Assembly (NCBI GenBank): GCA_964387685.1
Contig: CAYLXK010000013.1
Coordinates: 85,298-149,297, forward strand
DNA: 64,000 bases
Reading direction: 5' to 3'
Origin: Bryobacter sp964387685
Lineage (GTDB): Bacteria > Acidobacteriota > Terriglobia > Bryobacterales > Bryobacteraceae
A program made the translations under genes and the position numbers. The notes beneath the pieces are model-generated. The model saw only the letters and a list, made by a program, of their open reading frames with translations, was not told the origin of the DNA and did not search any database. How positions within the stretch are numbered: position 1 is the first letter of the stretch; the number at the start of each line of letters is the position of its first letter. Below, in pieces: positions 8,299 through 16,096 of the stretch.

Positions 8299-8784
8299 CT
8301 AACTAGAAAAAATGTTCACGCCAATGCCGCTCATGGTTGCGCCGCGCGATTCGGGCGGCGCCCCGCTGCCCGGTTCTGACATTGGATCGTCTTTGCTCAA
8401 CGCTGCTATCGTGATGCTGTCCAATAGCTTCAAGATTCCTTCGTGCACCTTGCGCAAGGGTTCTTTTACCGTGCAGCTGCCTTCCTGGTCGCACCGGTCG
8501 TGCGTGAAGCAAGCCGTCAGGATTACCGGGCCGTCCACGGCGCGAATCACTTCCAGAACGCTGATCGTGTGCGGGTCCCGGCTCAATCGGTAGCCGCCAT
8601 TTGTACCCTGCACCGACTGCACGAATCCCGTTTTCCCCAACTTTTGCAACACCTTTGACAAAATCGGCAGTGGGATGTGATAGCTGTCCCCGATTTCCTT
8701 AGCGCTGGCCGGACGCTCGCCCGCCAAACTCATGTGCCGCAACGCAATGAGACTGTAGTCGGCTTTTTTGGTAAGTTTGAGCAC
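8299..8784 (-). CDS. iscR: IscR, Rrf2-family Fe-S-sensing repressor
   Basis: A 161-residue Rrf2-type winged-helix regulator read from a GTG start. The N-terminal HTH is MLKLTKKADYSLIALRHMSL, with GTNGGYRLSRDPHTISVLEV in the wing. Three cysteines, C92, C98 and C104, in ACFTHDRCDQEGSC have exactly the C-x5-C-x5-C spacing of E. coli IscR, which holds a [2Fe-2S] cluster. As first gene of the isc operon it very likely represses the operon when clusters are plentiful. A candidate promoter and palindrome sit directly upstream (8798-8844). The C terminus after residue 130 is a disordered Pro/Ser/Gly-rich tail. Confidence 0.93.
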   Translation of the reverse strand: MLKLTKKADYSLIALRHMSLAGERPASAKEIGDSYHIPLPILSKVLQKLGKTGFVQSVQGTNGGYRLSRDPHTISVLEVIRAVDGPVILTACFTHDRCDQEGSCTVKEPLRKVHEGILKLLDSITIAALSKDDPMSEPGSGAPPESRGATMSGIGVNIFSS

Positions 8785-8797
8785 GAGAAAGAGGACC

Positions 8798-8844
8798 TGG
8801 ACTGTCCAATTTCTAGTCTACAGGGAAGCATGGATTGGAGTCAA
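8798..8844 (-). promoter_or_regulatory. Candidate isc operon promoter with a palindrome at the predicted start
   Basis: On the minus strand TTGACT (8844-8839) and TAGACT (8820-8815) form -35 and -10 boxes 18 bases apart, placing the transcription start near 8808, about 24 bases before the iscR GTG. The 11-bp palindrome TGGACTGTCCA (8798-8808) lies right at that start, a suitable place for a repressor such as IscR. The palindrome does not match the E. coli type 1 or type 2 IscR sites as I know them, so the binding protein is inferred from position alone. Confidence 0.5.
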
Positions 8845-8848
8845 CCCT

Positions 8849-9883
8849 ATGGGACAATTATGGTCGCCTTTGTTTCCCGCCATTGGAATTGACGCTACCT
8901 ACTCCCTCGGGTCCGATCTTAGCGGCGTCGGCCGCTACAGCGTCGAGTTACTCGCCGCCCTGGGCCACGCTTTCCCTCAAGTGCAATGGAAACAATACTA
9001 TAGACCACATCGCTATCTCCGCGCACCCTGGCCCAAACACCTGCTCCTCGACTTCGGCCCCCGCTCTTGCCGCCTCTTCCACGGTCTGAATCAGCGCCTG
9101 CCAAAACGAAGCCATTGCCCTTCCATCGCCACCTTTCACGACCTCTTTGTGCTCACCGGCGACTATTCTTCGCCCGAATTTCGCCGCCGCTTTGAGGCGC
9201 AAGCGCGCCTCGCCGCCGCCCAATCCGAGCGCTTAATCGCCGTCAGCGCCTTTACCGCCGGACAAATCGTTTCCTTGCTCGGCTATCCCGCCGACCGAGT
9301 CCACGTCGTCCCCCACGGCGTCCGTTGGCCGCTGTCGGTTCCGTCCTTGGACGCCCGTAAGCCAGCCGTGCTCAGCGTCGGCGCGGTTCAGACGCGCAAA
9401 AACACGGCGCGCCTCATCACGGCCTTCGCCGCGCTTCCTCCCCCTTGGGAACTCTGGATCGCGGGCAGCCTCGGTCATGGCGCGGAGCAAATGCTCGCCT
9501 CCGCCCGCACACATCCCCGTATTCGGCTCTTAGGGTACGTAGAGGACCGGGATCTTGAGCGCCTCTATCGCGAAGCCGCCATTTTCGCGTTTCCCAGCCT
9601 GGACGAAGGCTTCGGAATCCCGGTCTTGGAGGCCATGGCGCATGGTCTACCCGTCTTGACGTCCAATCGCTCCGCCCTACCGGAAGTAGCGGGCGGGGCC
9701 GGCCTGCTCGTCGATCCCTTCGACGAAGAATCCATCGCCGAGGGTCTGCGTGAGTTAACCGATCCCATCCAGGCCGCCCGCTTTGCCGCCCTAGGCCGCG
9801 AACGGGCTAAGCACTTTACTTGGGAACGCAGTGCCCAGGAAAGCGCGGCTGTCTATGAGAAAGTACTGGGCCAGCGGCTCTAG
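8849..9883 (+). CDS. Glycosyltransferase, GT4 (GT-B fold)
   Basis: A 344-residue transferase. The N-terminal half begins with GIDATYSLGSDLSGVGRYSV, the acceptor-side Gly-rich loop of GT4 enzymes; the C-terminal half holds LSVGAVQTRKN, the nucleotide-sugar motif FPSLDEGFGIPVLEAMAHGL with its E-x7-E pattern, and AGGAGLLVDPFD. Such enzymes transfer a sugar from a nucleotide donor to a growing glycan or lipid at the cytoplasmic side. The start at 8849 has GGAG eight bases upstream; an earlier in-frame ATG at 8768 would run through the iscR promoter. It is divergent from the isc operon and not linked to the polysaccharide locus 14 kb away. Confidence 0.85.
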   Translation: MGQLWSPLFPAIGIDATYSLGSDLSGVGRYSVELLAALGHAFPQVQWKQYYRPHRYLRAPWPKHLLLDFGPRSCRLFHGLNQRLPKRSHCPSIATFHDLFVLTGDYSSPEFRRRFEAQARLAAAQSERLIAVSAFTAGQIVSLLGYPADRVHVVPHGVRWPLSVPSLDARKPAVLSVGAVQTRKNTARLITAFAALPPPWELWIAGSLGHGAEQMLASARTHPRIRLLGYVEDRDLERLYREAAIFAFPSLDEGFGIPVLEAMAHGLPVLTSNRSALPEVAGGAGLLVDPFDEESIAEGLRELTDPIQAARFAALGRERAKHFTWERSAQESAAVYEKVLGQRL

Positions 9884-10167
9884 CGGTCTTCGTCGTCAAC
9901 CGAGATCTTCAGCGCCTTCAGGAACTTCGTGTCCTGCGAGTTCCACTTCACCTTGCCCGTCGCCTCAAAGGTGGCCGGCATTTCCGAGGAAGGCTCCTCG
10001 TCGTCTTCCCGCTTGTTGAAGCCGATTGTCGCTTCCAGCACCAGGAAAACGTCATAGCCCGACTTCTTAATTTCGCCAATTGCGGCCGCGATACGCTCGG
10101 AGTCCGATAGCGACTCGTTGATCGCATTCCCCAGCTCCTGCATCAGCTCTTTCAAATTCTCGTCCAT
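9880..10167 (-). CDS. Hypothetical small acidic protein
   Basis: A 95-residue protein I do not recognise. It starts with a predicted helix (MDENLKELMQELGNAINESL), then DSERIAAAIGEIKKSGYDVF and a possible beta-rich half ending in LKALKISVDDEDR. There is no signal peptide or membrane segment, so it is probably cytoplasmic. The C-terminal stop overlaps the stop of the convergent glycosyltransferase gene within the self-complementary CTAG at 9880-9883. The start at 10167 was preferred to ATGs further up because the upstream codons read as antisense of the next gene. Regular codon use supports it being real. Confidence 0.6.
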   Translation of the reverse strand: MDENLKELMQELGNAINESLSDSERIAAAIGEIKKSGYDVFLVLEATIGFNKREDDEEPSSEMPATFEATGKVKWNSQDTKFLKALKISVDDEDR

Positions 10168-10258
10168 GCGCCCTCGTACTTGCGTCGGTCCACCCACAGG
10201 GTACCACTTGGCCTTATCGGATGACAGGCCGGTTGCGTTAGCATGAAACTCGGAGTCG

Positions 10259-10510
10259 ATGAAGCGCTTTTTCCAGACCGTCCTGCCCGGCATCATCAAG
10301 CCCCTTCATGTGCTTTGGAACGAATTGATTGGCTTTTTCTTCGGGGTATTTGCGCTGTTCGTCGGCGTAGCTCTAGTCCGCGACGTCTTGAGTTTCAAAG
10401 GCGACTCGGAAGGCCTCTTCCGCATCGTCTTGCTGGGTATCGCCTTCGTGGTCATGGGCGCCTACGCCCTCCAAAGCTATTTCAAAGCCCGCAAAATCGG
10501 ACGCTCCTAA
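10259..10510 (+). CDS. Hypothetical two-helix membrane protein
   Basis: An 83-residue basic protein with two hydrophobic stretches (about residues 22-41, LIGFFFGVFALFVGVALVRD, and 54-70, LFRIVLLGIAFVVMGAY) and a positively charged end (KARKIGRS), so both ends probably face the cytoplasm. I know no function for it. Its stop overlaps the start of the acyl-CoA mutase gene by one base (TAATG), so the two are co-translated. Why a small membrane protein is coupled to a soluble mutase subunit is not clear. Confidence 0.65.
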   Translation: MKRFFQTVLPGIIKPLHVLWNELIGFFFGVFALFVGVALVRDVLSFKGDSEGLFRIVLLGIAFVVMGAYALQSYFKARKIGRS

Positions 10511-12021
10511 TGCCCACTCCCCCTCCTTCCGGCGAGTTCCCCTTTACCCGCGGGATTTATCCCGAGATGTACCGCAGCCGCCTTTGGACCATGCGTCAAT
10601 ATGCCGGCTTCGGCAGCGCCGAGGAGTCCAACGCCCGCTACCGTTACCTGCTCAGCCAAGGCACGAGCGGCTTAAGCGTGGCCTTCGACCTGCCCACCCA
10701 AATGGGGCTCGATGCCGATCATCCTCTCGCCGCCGGGGAAGCGGGCCGCGTCGGCGTTTCCATCTGCTCTCTGCCCGATATGGAGCGCCTCTTTCAGGGC
10801 ATCGATCTCGAAAAAGTCTCGACCTCGATGACCATCAATTCCACCGCCTCCACGCTGCTCGCCCTCTATGTTCTAGTCGCCGAGAAGCAGGGCGCCCGCC
10901 GAGCCAAACTCCAGGGCACCATTCAGAACGACATCCTCAAGGAGTACGTGGCGCGCGGCACCTACATCTATCCGCCCCGCCCCGCGATGCGCCTCATTAC
11001 CGACGTGTTCTCCTGGGCCGGCCGGGAGGTGCCCGAGTGGAACACCATCTCCATCAGCGGCTATCACATCCGCGAGGCCGGCTCCACAGCCGCTCAGGAA
11101 ATCGCCTTCACCCTTGCCCACGCCATCGCCTATATTGAAGCCGCCCTGCAATCCGGCCTGGCCGTCGACTCCTTCGCCCCGCGCCTTAGCTTCTTCTTCA
11201 ACGCCCACAACGATTTCCTCGAAGAGATCGCCAAGTTCCGCGCCGCCCGCCGCCTCTACGCCACCATCATGCGAGATCGCTTCCGAGCCCAGGATAAACG
11301 CAGCCTCCTGCTGCGCTTTCACGCCCAAACCGCCGGCTCCACGCTAACCGCCCAGCAACCCGAAGTCAATGCGGTTCGAGTTACCTTGCAAGCCCTGGCC
11401 GCCGTCTTAGGCGGCGCCCAAAGCCTGCACACTAACGGCATGGACGAGGCTCTCGGCTTGCCCACCGAAGCCGCCGCCCGCTTGGCCCTGCGAACCCAAC
11501 AAGTGATTGCCTATGAAAGCGGCGTCGTCAATGCCGTGGATCCCTTCGGCGGCTCCGAAGCCGTGGAAGCCCTGACGGACACCCTCGAAAAAGAAGCCCT
11601 CGCTTATCTCGACCGCATTGACAATATGGGCGGCGCCCTCGCCGCGATTGAAAGCGGCTACATTCAGGGAGAAATCCACCATGCCGCCTATGCCCACCAA
11701 CGTGCGGTGGAAAGTGGCGCGCGCATCGTGGTTGGGGTGAATCGCTTTCAGATAGCAGAAACGCTGCCTCCGCCGGTCTTCCGTATCGATCCAGAGATCG
11801 AAACCCGCCAGATAGAGCGTTTGCGGGAACTGCGCGCCTCGCGTAGCGAGACTGCTTGGAGGGCGAGTCTGGTAGCTTTGAAAACGGCCGCGGAGGCTTC
11901 CGATAACGTCATGCCCCACATCCTGCAGGCCGCATCCGCCCTCTCTACTGTGGGAGAAATTTCCGACACGCTCCGCAGCGTGTTCGGTGAATATCGAGAG
12001 AGCGCTTCCCAATCGCTTTGA
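10510..12021 (+). CDS. Acyl-CoA mutase catalytic subunit (methylmalonyl-CoA mutase type), without B12 domain
   Basis: A 503-residue protein covering the TIM-barrel of B12-dependent acyl-CoA mutases and ending before the cobalamin-binding domain, so a separate small B12 subunit must be encoded elsewhere. Landmarks are LWTMRQYAGFGSAEESNARY near residue 25, SVAFDLPTQMG, GTIQNDILKEYVARGTYIYP, ISISGYHIREAGSTAAQEIA and NVVDPFGG-like NAVDPFGGSEAVEALT. Y31 in RQYAGF and the R in VARGTYIYPP correspond to residues linked with methylmalonyl-CoA recognition in the family, which favours methylmalonyl-CoA over isobutyryl- or hydroxyisobutyryl-CoA; this is inference from memory of the family. The adenosylcobalamin needed could come from the adenosyltransferase at 42312-42914. 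Confidence 0.85.
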   Translation: MPTPPPSGEFPFTRGIYPEMYRSRLWTMRQYAGFGSAEESNARYRYLLSQGTSGLSVAFDLPTQMGLDADHPLAAGEAGRVGVSICSLPDMERLFQGIDLEKVSTSMTINSTASTLLALYVLVAEKQGARRAKLQGTIQNDILKEYVARGTYIYPPRPAMRLITDVFSWAGREVPEWNTISISGYHIREAGSTAAQEIAFTLAHAIAYIEAALQSGLAVDSFAPRLSFFFNAHNDFLEEIAKFRAARRLYATIMRDRFRAQDKRSLLLRFHAQTAGSTLTAQQPEVNAVRVTLQALAAVLGGAQSLHTNGMDEALGLPTEAAARLALRTQQVIAYESGVVNAVDPFGGSEAVEALTDTLEKEALAYLDRIDNMGGALAAIESGYIQGEIHHAAYAHQRAVESGARIVVGVNRFQIAETLPPPVFRIDPEIETRQIERLRELRASRSETAWRASLVALKTAAEASDNVMPHILQAASALSTVGEISDTLRSVFGEYRESASQSL

Positions 12022-12052
12022 TTTGGGAAAGGGGTGACTGGAAAGCGCTCTC
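11998..12052 (+). terminator. Imperfect stem-loop at the 3' end of the mutase gene
   Basis: GAGAGCGCTTCC (11998-12009, inside the last codons of the mutase) can pair with GGAAAGCGCTCTC (12040-12052), with one unpaired base and a loop of about 30 bases. It lies at the start of the 117-base gap between the convergent mutase and nuoH genes. No run of T follows, so it is not a canonical intrinsic terminator. It may slow or stabilise the 3' end of the transcript. Confidence 0.3.
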
Positions 12053-12138
12053 CGTCTCTCTCTGTTGATAAAACGAACGAGATCGGCATTCGTTAAGTTC
12101 CCTGGCCAATAATTTTTTCTTGCCTGGGACCAAGCGGT

Positions 12139-13260
12139 CTAGAGCATCCCCAATATGGCGTTCACCCACAGCGTGGCGAGCCCCAGGGGAATGAGCCGCT
12201 TCCAGCCGATATCCATCAATTGGTCGTAGCGGAATCGGGGCCAAGTCGCGCGGAACCATACCAGCAAATAGAAGAACAAGCCCGCTTTCAAAACAAACCA
12301 GAACGGTCCGCTTAGCATTTCCGCCGCCGCCGGCCACAGGAACACCATTCCTCCCATCGCAAACAAAGCCGCCAAGGGCCACAAACGCATGCGGGCGCAT
12401 CCATACGCACAAGCCGCTAGCAATCCCATCGGCGCCAACGACTCGAAGGGGTAGCGGAGCCACTCCACGTTAGGCCAGGGGCGCAGCCAACCTCCCAGAA
12501 ACAACACCGCCGCTACGCTGCAAATCACCGCAATGTGCGCATACTCCGCCAACATATACAGTGCCCAACGGAAGCCGCTGTACTCCGTGTGATAACCCGC
12601 CACCAGTTCGCTTTCCGCTTCCGGCAGGTCGAACGGCGCCCGGTTCGTTTCCGCCACCGCCGCCAGCAGGAATACAAAGAAGCTCAGCAGCATGAAACCG
12701 TAGTTGCCAAACAAAAACCAAACGCCCTGCACTCGCTGCGCTTCCACAATGCCCTTCATGCTCAGCGTTCCCGCCTTCATTACCACCGGCACCAGCGCCA
12801 GGCCCAGCGCCACCTCATAGCTCACCAGTTGCGCCGCTCCTCGCAAGCTGCCCAACATCGCATAGTGGCTATTGGAACTCCAGCCGCCCAGAATCAGCCC
12901 AAACACCCCCACCGCCCCCATCGCCGAAATCACCAACAAGCCTACATTCACATCGCTGATCGCCAGCGTCTCCGTCAACGGAATCACCCCGAAGGCTCCA
13001 AACGCCGTCGCCACGCTCACCAACGGCGCCAAGTAGAATAACCACCGGTCCGCTTCGCGCGGGACCAGGTCCTCTTTCAAAATCAACTTGAGGGCATCTG
13101 CAATCGGCTGCAACAATCCGTGCGGCCCCACGCGCATCGGGCCCAGCCGCGCCTGAAAATCCGCCAGTAGCTTGCGCTCGGCCAGCACCATGTATCCCGC
13201 CACCAGCGGAAAGGCGGCAGCCAGCGCCAGCGCCAAAATGTACGGCAGGTATTCGCTCAT
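12139..13260 (-). CDS. nuoH: NADH-quinone oxidoreductase subunit H
   Basis: A 373-residue multi-pass membrane protein, the arm subunit that forms the quinone tunnel with NuoB and NuoD. Typical family phrases are MVLAERKLLADFQARLGPMR, GLLQPIADALKLILKED, FNNYGFM-like FGNYGFMLLSFFVF, and NRAPFDLPEAESELVAGYHT, the most conserved stretch of NuoH. The start at 13260 overlaps the nuoN stop by 4 bases (ATGA); an ATG seven codons earlier lies inside nuoN. NuoH is usually encoded between nuoG and nuoI; here it is last in the cluster. Confidence 0.95.
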   Translation of the reverse strand: MSEYLPYILALALAAAFPLVAGYMVLAERKLLADFQARLGPMRVGPHGLLQPIADALKLILKEDLVPREADRWLFYLAPLVSVATAFGAFGVIPLTETLAISDVNVGLLVISAMGAVGVFGLILGGWSSNSHYAMLGSLRGAAQLVSYEVALGLALVPVVMKAGTLSMKGIVEAQRVQGVWFLFGNYGFMLLSFFVFLLAAVAETNRAPFDLPEAESELVAGYHTEYSGFRWALYMLAEYAHIAVICSVAAVLFLGGWLRPWPNVEWLRYPFESLAPMGLLAACAYGCARMRLWPLAALFAMGGMVFLWPAAAEMLSGPFWFVLKAGLFFYLLVWFRATWPRFRYDQLMDIGWKRLIPLGLATLWVNAILGML

Positions 13261-14663
13261 CGCAGCGCGTTCCTCGCCCATTCAAAGGCCGGCTGCGGAT
13301 TCAGCCCCAAACCCAAACTGAGGATCGCCGCCGTTCCCACCGCCGCCCGCCATCCGCCGCTCATTCGCAACGGCTCGCCTTCGCCCTCCGGCTCCGCTAC
13401 GATCTCGCGCGCGATGCGGAAGTAATAGTAGAGCGCCACAGCCACGTAAAGTGCCGCTATCACCGCCAGCCCATAGTGCCGCGTTTGTACCAGCGCAAGA
13501 AAAATCTGGTACTTCGGAAAGAAGCCCGCCGTAGGCGGCAGCCCGGCCAACGACACCAGCAGGATCAAGAAAGGAATCGCCAACAGCGGATGCCGGTATA
13601 GCAGACCCCGAAATTCTCCGATTTCCTCTTTCTCAAAAACCGCCAGCGCCACAAACGCGCCCGTCGTCATCAAGGTGTAGATCAAGAGGTAAAACATCAC
13701 CCCTTCGATCCCGCTTTCATTGCCCGCTACCACTCCCAGCAACACGTAGCCCACATGCGCCACCGAACTGTAGGCCAGCAGCCGCTTTACATTCTGCTGC
13801 GTGATCGCCGCCAGATTTCCCACCGTCAGGCTCGCCAGCGCCGCAATCACAATCGCCGGCTCCCAGGCGGAGCGGAACTGCGCCAGAGGCCCCGTCAAGA
13901 GCCGCAACAACACACCGAAACTCGCCGCTTTGGATGCCGTCGCCAGATATGCTGAAACGGGCGTCGGCGCTCCCTCGTATGTGTCGGGCGCCCACATATG
14001 CAACGGGGCCGCCGCCACCTTGAATAGCAAGCCCGCTACCAGCGGCAATACGGCCAGCAGAATCAGCGGATCGCTCGCGTCCCGCGCCGCCAGGTTCGCC
14101 CCGATGTTGGCCAGACGCGTTGTGCCGCTTAGCCCATAGAGCACCGAGAAGCCGTAGAGCAACAAACCGCTGGAAAACGCTCCCAGCAGCATGTACTTTA
14201 GCGCCGCCTCATTGCTCGTGGGCTTCGCCCGCAAGTAGCCCGTCAACACATAAAAGCTCAAGGCCGCCGTCTCCAGGCCAATGAAGATCGTCACCAGTTC
14301 TGCCCCGCTGATCATCAAATACATGCCCGCCTGCGCAAATAGCACCAGCGCATAAAACTCCGCCCCCGCCTCTTTTTCGCGCTCCAGGTACGTCACCGAA
14401 CCCGAGACCGCAAGCACCGCCCCCACCAGGCACACCGCGTTCAAATACACGCTGAAGGCGTCCACCTGCACCGCCCCAAAAAATCCCGTCAGTCCCGTAA
14501 AGTCCGATTGCCTCCATAACGCCGCCGCCGCCAAGGCCTCCGCCGCCAGCGCCAAACCCGCATACACCCGTGCCTCTTCGAACTGCACAAGGAGCAGCGC
14601 GCATCCAAAGACCGCCCAGATTAGCGCCGGCAGGATGGTGAACAAATCGTTTACCGGAATCAT
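13257..14663 (-). CDS. nuoN: NADH-quinone oxidoreductase subunit N
   Basis: A 468-residue antiporter-like membrane subunit with about 14 hydrophobic segments. Conserved phrases are FIGLETAALSFYVLTGYLRA, SNEAALKYMLLGAFSSGLLL, FKVAAAPLHMWAPDTYEGAP and AITQQNVKRLLAYSSVAHVG; the charged residues in them (E in the first, K in the second and third) form the proton path. The start at 14663 (MIPVNDLFTILPALIWAVFG) overlaps the nuoM stop by 4 bases. It pumps protons as part of the membrane arm of complex I. Confidence 0.95.
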   Translation of the reverse strand: MIPVNDLFTILPALIWAVFGCALLLVQFEEARVYAGLALAAEALAAAALWRQSDFTGLTGFFGAVQVDAFSVYLNAVCLVGAVLAVSGSVTYLEREKEAGAEFYALVLFAQAGMYLMISGAELVTIFIGLETAALSFYVLTGYLRAKPTSNEAALKYMLLGAFSSGLLLYGFSVLYGLSGTTRLANIGANLAARDASDPLILLAVLPLVAGLLFKVAAAPLHMWAPDTYEGAPTPVSAYLATASKAASFGVLLRLLTGPLAQFRSAWEPAIVIAALASLTVGNLAAITQQNVKRLLAYSSVAHVGYVLLGVVAGNESGIEGVMFYLLIYTLMTTGAFVALAVFEKEEIGEFRGLLYRHPLLAIPFLILLVSLAGLPPTAGFFPKYQIFLALVQTRHYGLAVIAALYVAVALYYYFRIAREIVAEPEGEGEPLRMSGGWRAAVGTAAILSLGLGLNPQPAFEWARNALR

Positions 14664-16096
14664 GGCCGAAAACTCCTGGTCAATTCTTCCACCGGCCCCG
14701 CAATCAACCGGAAATGCCCGCCCGGCGACACCCCGATCCAGACGCTCCAAGCCAGCAGCGGTAGTAAAATTGCCCATTCCCGCGCCGTTAGATCTGGCAG
14801 CGTTCGATTCACCTCATGCGTAATCGGTCCCAGCATTGTCTTTTGGAACAACACCAGCAGATACGCCGCCGCCAGTATCACGCCCAACACCGCCACTCCC
14901 GCATACGCGGGGTGCGCCAGATACGCCCCGCGCAGTACCGTAAACTCGCCCACGAATCCATTCAGCAGCGGCAAGCCGGCCGAACCCAAAACCGCCATAC
15001 CGAACACCACCGCGAAGCGCGGCATGATTTTCGCTAGCCCCCCGTACGCAGCCAGATCGCGCGTGCCGCGGCGGTCATAAACAAAGCCCACAATAAAGAA
15101 CAACAGCGACGTCGAAATCCCGTGGTTGATCTGTTGCAGAATGCCCCCCGCCACACCCGTCGCATTCAAGCTAAACAAACCCAGCGTGCAAAAGCCCAAA
15201 TGGCTCACGCTGGAATAGGCGATCAATCGCTTCCAGTCCTGCTGCGCCAGGCAAATTAAGGCGCCATACACAATCGCCACCAGCGACAGGCACATCGGAA
15301 TCCATGCATCCTCGCCGCCCCGCGGCATCAGCGGCAACACAAAGCGAAATATTCCGTAGCTTCCCATCTTCAACAGAATTGCCGCCAGGATCACGCTGCC
15401 CGCCGACGGCGCCTCTGTATGCGCGTCCGGCAGCCAGGTATGGAAGGGGAACATGGGCACCTTTACCGCAAACCCCGCCAGCATCGCCCAATACGCAAAT
15501 CGTTCCCACGTTTCTGGCAACGCCACGCTGCGCAGTTGCTGGAAGTCGAAGGTGTAAACGCCCCGGATCGCCGCGTGCTGCCAATACAGCGTCAAGATAC
15601 CTACCAACAGCGCCAGGCTCCCGGCCGCCGTGTAGAGCACAAAACGGTAGGCCGCCCGCTGCCGTCCTTCGCTGCCCCAAATGCCGATCAGGAAATACAT
15701 CGGCAGCAGCACCGCTTCAAAGCAAATAAAGAACAACAGCAGATCCCTCGCCAAAAAGACGCCCATGGCCGCCGCTTCCATCAGCAACACCATCGCGTAG
15801 TAGCTCCGCGGCTTTGCTGGGCTCGCCAGCAGCGCCAGGAAAAACACCGCTCCCGTCAAGATCACGAAAAGCAGGCTCACCCCGTCCAGCACCAACAATA
15901 CCTGCGCCCCTAGCGCGGGAATCCAGTTGTGCCGCTCTTCCATTTCATGCGGACCCGCCAGCAAGCGTAGACCGCCCAACAAGGCCGCAAATGAGATCAG
16001 CAGGGACCACGCCCAGGCCGCACGCGCCCAGCGCTGCGGCAATAGCCAATGGCCTAATACGCCAAGCAGCGGGATCCCCAACAGATAGGACATCAT
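14660..16096 (-). CDS. nuoM: NADH-quinone oxidoreductase subunit M
   Basis: A 478-residue antiporter-like subunit. Characteristic elements are FFICFEAVLLPMYFLIGIWG, MLAGFAVKVPMFPFHTWLPD, HTEAPSAGSVILAAILLKMG and LIAYSSVSHLGFCTLGLFSL, with the conserved Glu and Lys of the proton channel. The start at 16096 (MMSYLLGIPLLGVLGHWLLP) makes an ATGA overlap with nuoL; a longer open frame upstream is a shadow of nuoL. It belongs to the membrane arm between NuoL and NuoN. Confidence 0.95.
   Translation of the reverse strand: MMSYLLGIPLLGVLGHWLLPQRWARAAWAWSLLISFAALLGGLRLLAGPHEMEERHNWIPALGAQVLLVLDGVSLLFVILTGAVFFLALLASPAKPRSYYAMVLLMEAAAMGVFLARDLLLFFICFEAVLLPMYFLIGIWGSEGRQRAAYRFVLYTAAGSLALLVGILTLYWQHAAIRGVYTFDFQQLRSVALPETWERFAYWAMLAGFAVKVPMFPFHTWLPDAHTEAPSAGSVILAAILLKMGSYGIFRFVLPLMPRGGEDAWIPMCLSLVAIVYGALICLAQQDWKRLIAYSSVSHLGFCTLGLFSLNATGVAGGILQQINHGISTSLLFFIVGFVYDRRGTRDLAAYGGLAKIMPRFAVVFGMAVLGSAGLPLLNGFVGEFTVLRGAYLAHPAYAGVAVLGVILAAAYLLVLFQKTMLGPITHEVNRTLPDLTAREWAILLPLLAWSVWIGVSPGGHFRLIAGPVEELTRSFRP

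Noticed and set aside
10243..10509. An N-terminal extension of the acyl-CoA mutase by about 90 residues in the same frame.
   Set aside because: The extension is Arg/Pro/His-rich nonsense overlapping the 83-residue membrane protein; the family N terminus begins at the ATG at 10510.
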